DNA of 64,000 nt. Origin: Cupriavidus necator N-1 (GTDB lineage: Bacteria > Pseudomonadota > Gammaproteobacteria > Burkholderiales > Burkholderiaceae). The notes below the pieces were generated by a model. It was not told the origin of the DNA, made no database searches, and worked only from the letters and a program-made list of their open reading frames with translations. The position numbers were made by a program, and so were the translations under genes. The DNA lies in the NCBI RefSeq assembly GCF_000219215.1, contig NC_015727.1, positions 1,054,001-1,118,000 of the forward strand. Direction: 5' to 3'. Shown piece by piece: positions 27,688 to 37,018 of the stretch; positions within the stretch are counted from its first letter, which is position 1; every line of letters starts with the position of its first letter.

Positions 27688-28908
27688 CTACTGCTGCTTG
27701 AGCTGGGATACTGCCGCGGCAATGGCATCACAGCCGCGGTCGATCTCGCTCATCGAGGTGGCAAAAGAAAAGCGTATAAAGGGAGAAAGCCCATAGGAGC
27801 TGCCATCAATGGCCACCACCCCTGCTTCTTCGCGCAGGAACTCGGCGACGTCCACGTCGGACCTGATCTGCTTGCCGTCCTGCGTTGTCCGACCGATGAG
27901 ACCCGCCACCGATGCGAAAACATAGAACGCGCCATCCGGGAGGCCGCATACGAAGCCGTCGATCGCATTGAGCCGGTTCACCATATGGTCTCGACGCTCC
28001 TGAAACAGTTTGGAGGCGTCGGCTACGCAGTCTTGTGGGCCGTTAAGCGCGACGGCGGCCGCTGCTTGCGCAGCCGCGGACGCGCATGTTGTGCTCTGCG
28101 TGATGAGCAACGTGATGGCCTTGATCAGTGGGGCCGGTCCAGCGCCATAGCCAATCCGCCAGCCGGTCATGGCGTGGGATTTCGAAAGGCCATTCACGAC
28201 GAGCGTTCGCCCCCGAAGCTCTGGTGTCGTGTTAAGAAGGCAGACGTGGCGCGCTGAACCATACACGAAGTGCTCGTAAATCTCGTCGGTCATGACGTGT
28301 ACCTGAGGATGCCGCAGGAGCACCTCACCGATCGCCCGCAACTCACCCTCGGAGTAAACGGCCCCAGTTGGATTGTTTGGCGAGTTCAGTACAACCCATT
28401 TCGTCTTCTCATTGATCGTTTGGGCCAACGCCTGGGCGCGGATCTTGAAGCCGTCTTCGGCGGGACAGTCCACAATCCGGGGCACGCCACCGTTGAGCAG
28501 AACCATATCGGGATAGGAGACCCAATAGGGGGCCGGCACGATGACTTCGTCCCCCGGATTGAGGGATGCCATAAAAGCGTTAAAGATGATGTGCTTCGCG
28601 CCGCTCCCGACAACTACCTCGCTGAGCTCGTAAGAAAGCTGGTTCTCTCGCAGCAGCTTGCCGACAATTGCGTTACGGAGTTCAGCCGTTCCAGCCGATG
28701 CGGTATAGCGCGTATGCCCCCCTGCTAGGGCACGTGCTCCCGCTTCAATAATGTGCTGCGGTGTGGGGAAATCCGGCTCTCCCGTGGTGAAGTCGATGAT
28801 CTCGCGACCGGATGCGCGCATCGCGTCGGCTCTAGCCTTTGCCGCAATGCTCGCCGATGGCTTCACAACGGCAAGCCGGGAGGCAAGGATTTCAGATTGG
28901 TTGCTCAT
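27688..28908 (-). CDS. Class I aminotransferase (AspC/AAT type Ib)
   Basis: This 406-residue PLP enzyme carries FTTGEPDFPTPQHIIEAG and RYTASAGTAELRNAI at the N-terminus. VLNSPNNPTGAVYS and the Schiff-base lysine in LSKSHAMTGWRIGY follow, and the carboxylate-binding Arg lies in FIRFSFATS near the end. Its layout fits type I-beta aspartate/aromatic aminotransferases. It sits in the minus-strand operon between RidA and the RraA-like aldolase, where it would transaminate an imported amino acid or a downstream oxo acid. Confidence 0.9.
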   Translation of the reverse strand: MSNQSEILASRLAVVKPSASIAAKARADAMRASGREIIDFTTGEPDFPTPQHIIEAGARALAGGHTRYTASAGTAELRNAIVGKLLRENQLSYELSEVVVGSGAKHIIFNAFMASLNPGDEVIVPAPYWVSYPDMVLLNGGVPRIVDCPAEDGFKIRAQALAQTINEKTKWVVLNSPNNPTGAVYSEGELRAIGEVLLRHPQVHVMTDEIYEHFVYGSARHVCLLNTTPELRGRTLVVNGLSKSHAMTGWRIGYGAGPAPLIKAITLLITQSTTCASAAAQAAAAVALNGPQDCVADASKLFQERRDHMVNRLNAIDGFVCGLPDGAFYVFASVAGLIGRTTQDGKQIRSDVDVAEFLREEAGVVAIDGSSYGLSPFIRFSFATSMSEIDRGCDAIAAAVSQLKQQ

Positions 28909-28963
28909 GGGAATCTACGTCAAGGAGTGGAGTTGTGCTCTAGTCTTGCGACTGGGTACGTCG

Positions 28964-29347
28964 TTACTGCCCTTCGGTATGCGGTGCCCAGGCGGTCACT
29001 TCAATTTCGACATCCACTTCCTGCGACAGCTTGGCTTCGATCGTACTGCGCACCGGCAGATGGTTCTCGAAGTATGAGCGGTACACCTCGTTAAACGGAG
29101 CCATCAACTTGATGTCCGACAGCCATACCGTTGCACGAACGACGCTACTCAGATCGAGGCCGTGCTCCGCCAAGCTCGCCGTAATAGCGTCCAGAACGTT
29201 TATCGATTGCTCGCGGATGTCCCCGCGTAGCGGCGTCAAATCGGGAGTTTTCGGCGTCTGCCCCGAAAGAAACAAAAAATCGCCGGCCTTCACCGCCTTC
29301 GAAAGCGGTGCGGTCAGCGGAGATGGGAAACGAACGAGTTTGGTCAT
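28964..29347 (-). CDS. RidA-family enamine/imine deaminase
   Basis: The 127-residue product starts at ATG 29347, preceded by GAGGACA. It has the RidA/YjgF pattern: FLFLSGQTPKTP, REQSINVLDAITASLAEHGLDLSSVVRATVWLSDI, FNEVYRSYF and PVRSTIEAKLSQEVDVEIEV. The conserved Arg in VRSTIEAKL is the residue that binds the carboxylate. RidA proteins hydrolyse reactive 2-imino or enamine acids. Its place next to an FAD-dependent amino acid oxidoreductase, which releases imino acids, makes that role likely here. Confidence 0.9.
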   Translation of the reverse strand: MTKLVRFPSPLTAPLSKAVKAGDFLFLSGQTPKTPDLTPLRGDIREQSINVLDAITASLAEHGLDLSSVVRATVWLSDIKLMAPFNEVYRSYFENHLPVRSTIEAKLSQEVDVEIEVTAWAPHTEGQ

Positions 29348-29361
29348 GTTTTGTCCTCTAA

Positions 29362-30669
29362 TTAGTTTGGCGGGGCGGCTATTGCACCCTGTTGTTTCAA
29401 TCGGGAAAAGCCCCGTTCGAAGCGCATAAGGCCAAGGCCTGATACATCGATTGGCGCTGCTTCTCCCTTTACCTGGGCCGAAACGCACTTTGCGGTGATC
29501 GCAGACAACGTCAGGCCGTTGTGTGCGTGTCCGAAGGCGTAGTGAATAGCCGTATGGCCCTCTACCTTCCCAATGGCGGGCAGTCCGTCAGGAAGTGAAG
29601 GCCGAACTCCCATCCAGGGAACCGCGCCCTCACCGTTCAATGGTCCGAGATACTCTTGGGCGAGTCGTAGCAACATCTTGGCTCGCTGAAAGTTTGGCGG
29701 GCTTTCTGGCGCTGCGAACTCGGCCGTCCCGGCAAGACGAAGGCCTTCTTCCATCGGTGTTGCGGCAAAGTGAGGTTCACCAAAAACCACCGGCCGCTTC
29801 AGACCAAGACCGGGATTTGGCAGCATTAGGTGGTACCCACGTTCCGAAACGATCGGGACACGGCGGGTGTAAGGCTCCAGCAGCTTTCCGCTCCAGAATC
29901 CTGCGCACACGACAACCTTGGAGAAATGCAAGTCACCACTCGAGCCGTGGACGACAGCTCCACCTGTCGCGTCCGGGTTGACAGCGCGGACACTATCTCG
30001 GACGAACCGCGCTCCATTGCGTTGAAGGTGGTCTGCATACAGCAACCCCAGTCGACGGGGATTGCTGCAACGCCCCGAGTTCTCGAAAAAGAGCCCCCCA
30101 GCAATGCCTGGAGCTAGTGCCGGCTCCAATACCTGGATTTCGATACCAGACAGGCGAGTGACTTTGATTCCGTACCGGCGCCATATAGGCAGCGACTCGC
30201 ACTTACGTTCTAACGCTTGCACACTCTTGAATGCCACGAGTCCGCCGTCGCGCGAGATCAGGCTAGACCCACCGGCATGCTCAGCGAGGTCCGCAATCGT
30301 GGCGTAAGCGTGCACGGTCATGTTCGCCAGCGTGTCCGTTATCGAGCGGCGAGACGCTTCCTTCACTGCTACCAATGCATGCCGCCCCCATGACACCATC
30401 CGCGGCGCATACGCTGGCTTGATGACGAGTGGACCATCATCGGCCAGCAGTAGCCTGGGCAACTGCATCAGCATGTCGGGAGCGGCTGGCGGAAAGATAT
30501 TGGCTTCGGAAAGGTAGCCAGCATTGCCCGAGGAGCAGCCCGACATTGGATCGTCGCGGTCGACGATGGTGACGTGGAAACCGCTGCGCTGAAGCTCCAG
30601 CGCCACCGAAAGGCCGACAATGCCCGCACCGATTACGCCAACCGTCGTTGGCTCGGCTGTGGAGGTCAT
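29362..30669 (-). CDS. FAD-dependent D-amino-acid dehydrogenase (DadA-like)
   Basis: This 435-residue flavoprotein has the N-terminal dinucleotide fold VGVIGAGIVGLSVALELQRSG with the acidic end at TIVDRDDP. A DadA-type SSGNAGYLSEANIFP block and the C-terminal FAD contact HYAFGHAHNGLTLSAIT are also present. It should oxidise the alpha-carbon-nitrogen bond of a D-amino acid or an N-substituted amino acid to an imino acid. RidA lies 14 bases downstream. The transporter genes precede it in the operon, so the substrate is likely imported. L-configured or opine-type substrates cannot be excluded. Confidence 0.88.
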   Translation of the reverse strand: MTSTAEPTTVGVIGAGIVGLSVALELQRSGFHVTIVDRDDPMSGCSSGNAGYLSEANIFPPAAPDMLMQLPRLLLADDGPLVIKPAYAPRMVSWGRHALVAVKEASRRSITDTLANMTVHAYATIADLAEHAGGSSLISRDGGLVAFKSVQALERKCESLPIWRRYGIKVTRLSGIEIQVLEPALAPGIAGGLFFENSGRCSNPRRLGLLYADHLQRNGARFVRDSVRAVNPDATGGAVVHGSSGDLHFSKVVVCAGFWSGKLLEPYTRRVPIVSERGYHLMLPNPGLGLKRPVVFGEPHFAATPMEEGLRLAGTAEFAAPESPPNFQRAKMLLRLAQEYLGPLNGEGAVPWMGVRPSLPDGLPAIGKVEGHTAIHYAFGHAHNGLTLSAITAKCVSAQVKGEAAPIDVSGLGLMRFERGFSRLKQQGAIAAPPN

Positions 30670-30681
30670 AAGTGCTTCTCT

Positions 30682-31410
30682 TCAGTGGGACCGGAGGTCA
30701 GACAAGAACCGCTTCGCACGATCACTCTGCGGATTGCGGAAGAATTCGTCTGGCTTACCTGTTTCGACCAGACGCCCGTGGTCCATGAACCAGACGCGGT
30801 TGCTCACCTCCCGCGCAAAATTCATCTCGTGAGTTACGCACATCATCGTCATGCCGTCACGGGCCAAGGACTTCATGACATTCAGGACCTCACCCACCAT
30901 CTCCGGGTCGAGCGCGCTAGTCGGCTCATCGAACAGCATGACCGGTGGATCCATTGCTAACGCGCGGGCGATTGCGACACGCTGCTGCTGGCCGCCGGAG
31001 AGCTGCTGCGGATAGGACGCGGCCTTATGTGCAAGGCCCACCCGGTCGAGCAGCGCCATGCCTTTTTCCCTGGCCTGCGCTTTCGATTTCCCCCCAACCT
31101 TCACCGGCGCGAGGCAAACATTGTCGATTGCCGACATGTGGGGAAACAGGTTGAACTGCTGGAACACAAAGCCGACTTTCGTCCGGAACTTGTTCAAGTC
31201 CAGCTTCTTGTGGTGGACATCGACGCCCTCGAGCTTAATTTGCCCCTTCTGGATCTCCTCGAGCCGATTGACGGTACGGATCAGCGTCGATTTGCCAGAT
31301 CCAGAAGGGCCGCAAACCACCACTACTTCGCCTTTCCCGACTTCCTCAGAGATATCAGCGAGCGCGTGGTACTCGCCGTACCACTTATTGACCTTGGAGA
31401 ACTGGATCAT
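30682..31410 (-). CDS. Polar amino acid ABC transporter, ATP-binding subunit (GlnQ/HisP type)
   Basis: A 242-residue ATPase from ATG 31410 ([17 protein letters not shown]). It has Walker [11 protein letters not shown]-loop [11 protein letters not shown], signature LSGGQQQR, Walker [17 protein letters not shown] and the switch His in CVTHEMNF. These are the hallmarks of the polar amino acid uptake subfamily. Its start overlaps the end of the upstream permease by 26 bases, and the DadA-like gene lies 12 bases downstream. It powers uptake through the two permeases at 31385 and 32126. Confidence 0.94.
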   Translation of the reverse strand: MIQFSKVNKWYGEYHALADISEEVGKGEVVVVCGPSGSGKSTLIRTVNRLEEIQKGQIKLEGVDVHHKKLDLNKFRTKVGFVFQQFNLFPHMSAIDNVCLAPVKVGGKSKAQAREKGMALLDRVGLAHKAASYPQQLSGGQQQRVAIARALAMDPPVMLFDEPTSALDPEMVGEVLNVMKSLARDGMTMMCVTHEMNFAREVSNRVWFMDHGRLVETGKPDEFFRNPQSDRAKRFLSDLRSH

Positions 31411-32122
31411 GGGAGTTACCTTCCGTAGAGACAGCGGCGCCGGTACGACGTCGATTAATACGCTTGTCCACAATCTGCGCGCACTGCGTCAGGGAGTAGC
31501 AGACAACAAAATAGATGAGAGACAGCGTTGCAAACACTTCCAGCGGGCGCGTCAACAGTGCCGAGTTGACTTGGCTTGCCGAGTAGGTCAGCTCATGCAC
31601 GCTGATCACGTATCCGATGGAGGTCTCCTTCACCGTGGAAATGAACTGGCTGATGAGACTAGGAAGCATGTTGTACAGCGCCTGGGGCAGAATGATTTCC
31701 TTCATCGTTCTGCCGTAGCCAAGTCCAAGTGACCTGGCAGCTTCGGTCTGCCCCCGTGGCAGCGCCTCAATGCCAGCGCGGACGATTTCCGACATGTAAG
31801 CCGCCTGGTACACAACCAGCGTCACCACGAGCGTCGTAAAAGCACTCACTGTCCCTCCGATCAGACCGGGCACCAAGAAGTAGCTCCAGAAGACCAGCAT
31901 GACAAGAGGAATCCCGCGGACCATGTACACGATGACCGTGCTCGGGATACGAAACACCGCGTACGGCGAGGTGCGGCATAGCGCGAGTGCGATACTGAGT
32001 GGAAAAGCCAGCCCAAGACCGAGTACCGAGAGAATCAGCGTAAGTGCAAGGCCACCCAGCGGACCGTTCGGGTACTGACCAATCAACAAGCTTGGCAAGT
32101 GTTCTGAGAAGATTTCCCACAT
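31385..32122 (-). CDS. Polar amino acid ABC transporter permease (HisM/GltK type)
   Basis: This 245-residue membrane protein has the amino-acid permease pattern. [14 protein letters not shown] is followed by helices and the EAA loop [31 protein letters not shown], which docks the ATPase. It lies immediately after the other permease, with three bases between. The two probably form the heteromeric membrane channel fed by the binding protein at 32848. Confidence 0.93.
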   Translation of the reverse strand: MWEIFSEHLPSLLIGQYPNGPLGGLALTLILSVLGLGLAFPLSIALALCRTSPYAVFRIPSTVIVYMVRGIPLVMLVFWSYFLVPGLIGGTVSAFTTLVVTLVVYQAAYMSEIVRAGIEALPRGQTEAARSLGLGYGRTMKEIILPQALYNMLPSLISQFISTVKETSIGYVISVHELTYSASQVNSALLTRPLEVFATLSLIYFVVCYSLTQCAQIVDKRINRRRTGAAVSTEGNSHDPVLQGQ

Positions 32123-32125
32123 GGC

Positions 32126-32824
32126 TTATCTCGTAGGAGTTTGCAGATTGCGCGCGATGACAGCGCCAAGTCCCATCAGGCCGAGGGAAACCACGAGGTA
32201 GAACACCGTTGCGAGCGAGTATGCTTCGAAGGTCTTGAACGTCTGGTTTTCCATTTCTCTAACCACATAGGTCATCTCTGCCGCGCCGAGCGCCATGGCA
32301 AGGCTTGTGTTCTTGAACAGAATCACGGTGTGGTTGATGAACGGCGGAAACGCCGTGCGAATCGCCTGAGGAAGAATCACGAAGCGCATTGACTTCAGAA
32401 AGCTCAATCCTAGGGAGCGAGCGGCCTCGTGCTGACCATGGGGCACGGCACGTAGCCCGCTGCGAACGTCCTCACAGAAATAGGCCGACATGCAAAGTCC
32501 GATAGCGATGGACGCAAAAATCAGCTCGCCGTTATTAGTGTTGATCCAAGACTGAACTGAGTCAGGCAGCATGGTGGGAATACCGAAGTACCACAAAAAC
32601 AGATGGGCAAGCATCGGTACGTTCTGCTGATAGGCAACCCAGCCAGCCACGCACCGCTCGGCCACCGGATTGCCCGCCACTCGCACCGTCGCCAGTGTCA
32701 CACCAAGAACCACAGCCAGCACCCAGCTCGCAGCCGTGAGCACCCCCGTGTACTTGAGTCCGGAGATAAGATGCCCCAAATATGGTTCGACTAGAAGCGA
32801 GCCGAAGTTCAAAGATGTAGCCAT
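32126..32824 (-). CDS. Polar amino acid ABC transporter permease (HisQ/GltJ type)
   Basis: This 232-residue inner-membrane protein begins with helix LKYTGVLTAASWVLAVVLGV. NVPMLAHLFLWYF occupies the family channel region, and [35 protein letters not shown] is the EAA loop. It sits between the binding protein and the second permease. The arrangement is the standard binding protein-permease-permease-ATPase order. Confidence 0.93.
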   Translation of the reverse strand: MATSLNFGSLLVEPYLGHLISGLKYTGVLTAASWVLAVVLGVTLATVRVAGNPVAERCVAGWVAYQQNVPMLAHLFLWYFGIPTMLPDSVQSWINTNNGELIFASIAIGLCMSAYFCEDVRSGLRAVPHGQHEAARSLGLSFLKSMRFVILPQAIRTAFPPFINHTVILFKNTSLAMALGAAEMTYVVREMENQTFKTFEAYSLATVFYLVVSLGLMGLGAVIARNLQTPTR

Positions 32825-32847
32825 AGCGTCTACCTATCCGGTGTATT

Positions 32848-33675
32848 TCAGCCCGAAATCAATTCCGCCTTGAAGTCCCGGCGCATTTGATAAATCGTGT
32901 TCGGACCCATCCACTTGTCGAAGATCTGCTGAGACTCTCCAGACTTCTCCATGGCGTCCAGCGCATCGTTGACAGCCTTTTGGAATGCCGGTTCGCCCTT
33001 GCGCAGACCAAGTCCCCACTTCTCGCGTCCCACAGGAGGCGTAAGAACTTCCACATTGCTGTTGGCGCCAAGCTTGGCAATGAATCGGCGAAGCAGCGAC
33101 TCAGACAGGACGTAGCCGTCGACTTTCCCCTGTGCCAGCGCCGTAAAGGCAGAGGGAGCGTCGTCATAACTCACGACCGTTGCGGTCGGAATCTCGCGCT
33201 GCATGAGGGGGATATTGCTGGACCCCTTAATGGTAGCGACGCGCTTGCTGGCGAGGTCGTCACGCTGCTTGAAGACCCCCTTCTTTGCGGCGATCGACTG
33301 ATTGCTGACGAAATACACCTTGGAAAAGGCAATTTGCTCTGCTCGTGCGGGGTTGTAGCCCAGGACCGCAGCAAGAAGGTCCACTCGACCCTGCGTCAGC
33401 TCGGGAATCCGTGCCTCAAGTGAGACGGCCTTGAGCTCCGGCTTGAGCCCCATGTGCTTGGCCACCGCCTTGCAGAAGTCAATGTCGTACCCGACCACAT
33501 CGCGCGTCGTAGGGTCCTGGTAGGCGAAGGGCTCGAGCGTGCCGACTACACCGCAAGTCAGAACGCCTTTGGCTTTCACATCAGCGAGTTGATCGGCATG
33601 CGCTGCAGAAACACCAGCCGAAACGGTGGCGACGGTCAGAAACGAGAGCAGTTTGAAGAGCTTCATGGTTGCCAT
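32848..33675 (-). CDS. Amino acid ABC transporter periplasmic binding protein
   Basis: A family 3 binding protein with a signal peptide at its N-terminus (MKLFKLLSFLTVATVSAGVS, then AAHAD). The mature part begins QLADVKAKGVLTCGVVGTLEPFAYQ, with DVVGYDIDFCKAVAKHMG and QGRVDLLAAVLGYNPARAEQIAFS. ATG 33675 (MATMKLF) and ATG 33666 (MKLF) are both possible, and neither has a clear ribosome site. It is the first gene of the nine-gene operon and is divergent from a LysR gene 167 bases away. Ligand class is cationic or polar amino acid by family only. Confidence 0.92.
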   Translation of the reverse strand: MATMKLFKLLSFLTVATVSAGVSAAHADQLADVKAKGVLTCGVVGTLEPFAYQDPTTRDVVGYDIDFCKAVAKHMGLKPELKAVSLEARIPELTQGRVDLLAAVLGYNPARAEQIAFSKVYFVSNQSIAAKKGVFKQRDDLASKRVATIKGSSNIPLMQREIPTATVVSYDDAPSAFTALAQGKVDGYVLSESLLRRFIAKLGANSNVEVLTPPVGREKWGLGLRKGEPAFQKAVNDALDAMEKSGESQQIFDKWMGPNTIYQMRRDFKAELISG

Positions 33676-33842
33676 ATGTCGTTTTGAGGGGGAAGTCCGC
33701 CGGGCCTTCATGCTGCCTTGGCACCCGAAAAGTGTTGCGAGCGGATGACTGCATTGTTGTCCTTGTAAATTGTTCTGAAAAGAGATATTTTCTGATGCAG
33801 AATCTTTCCAAGATGGTATGAAAAGCAGGGGTGAACACTGAG

Positions 33843-34742
33843 ATGACAACTTTTCGTGAGCTCGAAGCCTTCGTCGCGGTGGCAGACATGGGTTCTTTCG
33901 AGAAGGCAGCTCGCAGCCTTCAGACATCGCAGTCGAACATCTCGCGCCAAATTAGCGCCTTCGAAAGCTCATTCGACAGACTTTTGTTCAACCGTGAGCA
34001 GCGTGCAGCACGCCTGACCATGGACGGTCAAGAAGTGCTACGCATCGCCCGCGGCATCCTGCGACAGCGCGCCAATCTCACAGAGCGTTTCGGCAACCCA
34101 GACCTCGTGTCTTCGACACTGAGACTTGGCGTGACGGAATTGGCAGCGCTGACTTGGCTCGGCAGATTTCTGGCTGAGCTGAGAGATAGGTATCCACGGA
34201 TGCGTATAGAACCAGAAGTCGGCTCGTCTACCTCCTTGCATACCCGCGTGCGGGACGGGCAGCTGGATATCGCCATTGTTTTGGATGCAATACGCACAAC
34301 CGAAATGGCGCGGCTACCCATCGGTGCTGCCCATTTCGGTTGGTATTGCTCGTCAGGGTTGACAACCCCGGACGAGCTATCGCTGACTGACTTCGAGCGA
34401 CAAACGGTGTTATTGCAGAGCGACGTGCGTACAGGCGGCAGCGTATTGGCTAGCTGGTTGCTGGATCACGGTGTCCACGCAAACAACACGATTCACAGCG
34501 ATAGCTTAGTAGCGCTTGCCGGCATCTGCGCCGCCGGCCTCGGTATTGCGGGCCTACCCAGAGCAGTTGCGCAGGGGCCCGTGAGGAACGGGGCTCTACG
34601 CGAGCTCCAGATTCCCATTGGTGCCGCCGAAATGGAGTACATCGCGCTGATTAGAATCGATGCAATCTCGGATTTCCATCGCAATGTCGCGGCACTCGCT
34701 CACGAGAAGTGTGACTTTCAGACGCCGTTTCACGGGGCCTGA
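33843..34742 (+). CDS. LysR-family transcriptional regulator
   Basis: The product is 299 residues from ATG 33843. GTG 33831 is also in frame but would sit only one or two bases from the AGGGG, so ATG 33843 at normal spacing is preferred. The helix-turn-helix is SLQTSQSNISRQISAFESSF. The effector domain starts LRLGVTELAALTWLGRF and resembles that of the next gene (VGLGELTALTWFPSF). It is divergent from the amino-acid transporter operon at 32848 and is the best candidate regulator of it. Two LysR paralogues in a row suggests a duplication. Confidence 0.9.
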   Translation: MTTFRELEAFVAVADMGSFEKAARSLQTSQSNISRQISAFESSFDRLLFNREQRAARLTMDGQEVLRIARGILRQRANLTERFGNPDLVSSTLRLGVTELAALTWLGRFLAELRDRYPRMRIEPEVGSSTSLHTRVRDGQLDIAIVLDAIRTTEMARLPIGAAHFGWYCSSGLTTPDELSLTDFERQTVLLQSDVRTGGSVLASWLLDHGVHANNTIHSDSLVALAGICAAGLGIAGLPRAVAQGPVRNGALRELQIPIGAAEMEYIALIRIDAISDFHRNVAALAHEKCDFQTPFHGA

Positions 34743-34775
34743 GCACTCTCGGACGACGCTGGACGTAGGTCATAA

Positions 34776-35684
34776 ATGTTTACCATCAAGCAACTAGAAA
34801 CTTTTTACTGGGTTGGCCGCCTTGGCACCATCGCTAAGGCAGCGGACAAGCTTCATGTCACCCAGTCCGCAGTCACAAAGCGCTTGCAGGAGCTGGAAGC
34901 GAGTGTCGCCGCGCCACTATTTGAGCGGGAGAGCAGAAAGAATCTGCTAACGCCCGCAGGCAAAGAGCTCCTGATCAAAAGTGAACATATCTTTGAGATG
35001 CTTGACCGACTCGAGAAGATGAAGGGCTCAACCCAACAGCCAGCACGGATTCTGCACGTGGGCCTGGGAGAACTTACGGCGCTGACATGGTTCCCGTCTT
35101 TCCTCAAGCGGATGAAAGATGTCTACCCGAGTGTCACAGTTCAACCCGAAATTGACATGTCCTCACTACTTCTTCAAAAGGTGAAGGAAGGACGCTTGGA
35201 CTTTGCCATTCTTCCCGATCTTCCTGATGCGGATGATTTGGTGCGCGTTCCAGTCGGCAACGTGCAATTCGGCTGGTTTGCCGGGCCTGGGAAATTTGCT
35301 GTGGGAGAAACGCAGTCTTTGCACGACCTCGCGTCACAGCCCGTTGTCGAACAATCGGAACACTCCATCATCAACAGACTTTGCGCGAGTTTATGGGAAG
35401 GTGCTGGAGTCCGGCCGGAGCGATTGAATGGCGGCAACAATATTGCTGCCCTCGCCGGACTGGTGGCCGCAGGCGTGGGCATTAGCTGCCTGCCCGTAGC
35501 GTTATTCGAGGACGAGATTGCTCAAGGAAGGCTTCAACTCGTGAAAACGCATCCGCCAGCACCGAGCGTCGCGTATGCATGCTACTTCTTGAAGTATCCC
35601 CACTCAGCCCTGGGCTACAGCGTCGCGGAGATCGCCAAGCAGACCTGTACCTTTCCGGGGGCGGGCAGTTCTCCGGGGCACTAA
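34776..35684 (+). CDS. LysR-family transcriptional regulator
   Basis: A 302-residue regulator: MFTIKQLETFYWVGRLGTIAKAADKLHVTQSAVTKRLQELEASV is the winged helix, and ILHVGLGELTALTWFPSFLKRMKDVYPSV begins the effector domain. It lies 34 bases after the previous LysR gene on the same strand, and the two share the TALTWF-type effector-domain start. The ends of both look intact. Effector and targets are unknown, and the neighbouring transporter operon is the most likely target of the pair. Confidence 0.9.
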   Translation: MFTIKQLETFYWVGRLGTIAKAADKLHVTQSAVTKRLQELEASVAAPLFERESRKNLLTPAGKELLIKSEHIFEMLDRLEKMKGSTQQPARILHVGLGELTALTWFPSFLKRMKDVYPSVTVQPEIDMSSLLLQKVKEGRLDFAILPDLPDADDLVRVPVGNVQFGWFAGPGKFAVGETQSLHDLASQPVVEQSEHSIINRLCASLWEGAGVRPERLNGGNNIAALAGLVAAGVGISCLPVALFEDEIAQGRLQLVKTHPPAPSVAYACYFLKYPHSALGYSVAEIAKQTCTFPGAGSSPGH

Positions 35685-35836
35685 GCGCGACACGGGGCCG
35701 GTAGGCAGGCCCATCGCCAGACGTCCATCGCGCAAGAGCGAGCAGTGTCATAGGTGAAAGTGATATCGTTGCTTTGCCCACCGCGCCCGCGTCACAGCAT
35801 CAGTGATTTTCATGACGTCTCCGGTTTGTTTATTGG

Positions 35837-36547
35837 CTAGACGGCGTGGCGCGTCCGCCGCTTTTTAGAATCCGACCCGCCTTCATTCATAGGATCTAGC
35901 TCTAAACGTTCGCGCGGAACAATGTCGTGTTCGCGCAGGTAGCGCTCGACAAGTTGTCCTCCAAGCACGCTGCGGTCATACCTAATAAACGGCTCTCTCG
36001 CCAACAATTCGAGCGGATCGTTCTCGACAAGGTCGCTCGGAACAACTAGCACGACAGGCTCGGAAAGAAGGGGACGCCAAGCACAATACTTCGGAACGGA
36101 ATACTGGGGTTCGACCACGATGGCAGCGTCTAGACTTCCGTCATTGACTCTACAACAGAGTTCTATCGAGAAGTCCGACGTCACGGAAATTTGGATCGAC
36201 GGAAAGCTTTCATAGAAGCTTTCGAGAACGGCCGGTAGCAAACTCGTCATCGCTGAGGGAAACGCGCCTAGGCGAAGCTCACCCACCGCAGTGTCACTGC
36301 TCGCGATAGCGCGCAAGTCCCGCATCTCCCGTAGCAAATGTCTGCTTCGCTCAAGAATATTGACGCCCGCTAAGGTCGGTCTCATTACGCGACCGCTGCG
36401 GTTAAGCAAGGACGCACCGATCTCACTCTCTAAACCGTGAACCCTTGCACTGACCGCTGCCGGGGTGATGCCGAGCTTCTTTGCCGCCTCCGTTAAGGAG
36501 CCGAGTTCAACTACCAATACGAAGCTCTGAAGCTGTTGAGAGTCCAT
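35837..36547 (-). CDS. Truncated LysR-family regulator
   Basis: The 236-residue frame has an intact winged helix (MDSQQLQSFVLVVELGSLTE, ITPAAVSARVHGLESEIGAS) and part of the effector domain (GELRLGAFPSAMTSLLPAVLESF). It stops early with an unrelated lysine-rich tail (SDSKKRRTRHAV). The usual length is about 300 residues, so roughly 60 residues are missing. DNA binding may survive without a complete effector domain, but a truncated remnant is more likely. It is convergent with the LysR gene at 34776. Confidence 0.75.
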   Translation of the reverse strand: MDSQQLQSFVLVVELGSLTEAAKKLGITPAAVSARVHGLESEIGASLLNRSGRVMRPTLAGVNILERSRHLLREMRDLRAIASSDTAVGELRLGAFPSAMTSLLPAVLESFYESFPSIQISVTSDFSIELCCRVNDGSLDAAIVVEPQYSVPKYCAWRPLLSEPVVLVVPSDLVENDPLELLAREPFIRYDRSVLGGQLVERYLREHDIVPRERLELDPMNEGGSDSKKRRTRHAV

Positions 36548-37018
36548 TCTTCACTGCCATCGGGGCTCGCAGTTGAGCGCAACGTTAGAAGTCTACCTAG
36601 AAAGGCTCACAGCTCTCTGGCGCAGAGATCGCTAGGAGGAGAGACGAAATGGCTGTGTATGTGAATTGCGCCGACAGCATTAGCTTCCGGTCTAATCTCG
36701 CAGCATTCGCTCGGCCTGTATATTACTATTTCGCTATTATGCTCATACGAAAAAAAAATCAGGCCTGAAACGGGCACCCCAAGCGGTAGGCCAGAGCACG
36801 CCATCATCCAGACTCTGCTAGAGCTTGTTAATGCAGCCCGGGGCGATTGACGCGTCGTCATCCGCGGCGTGGCACAGAAAATAGGCAAGGAAACTGGCCT
36901 GAACGAGGGCCCGCATGTGCCCGTGCAAACCATCACCGGCCCCAAAGGAGGCGCCCCCGCGCTAACGGCTAGCGAGACACCGTATTGGCCTCAGCGCGCC
37001 ATACGGCATCCGCGTTTT
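36548..37018. other. Intergenic stretch with no recognised gene
   Basis: This 471-base stretch lies between the truncated LysR gene and the carboxylesterase end. On the + strand a frame from about 36750 reads as if once coding (GRPEHAIIQTLLELVNAARG, a stop, then VVIRGVAQKIGKETGLNEGP), which I could not assign to a family. It is probably a degraded gene end. No terminator or clear promoter was seen. Confidence 0.35.

Noticed and set aside
32848..33927. Binding protein starting at 33927
   Set aside because: The upstream 84 codons are not conserved and overlap the divergent LysR gene; the signal peptide begins at 33675 or 33666.
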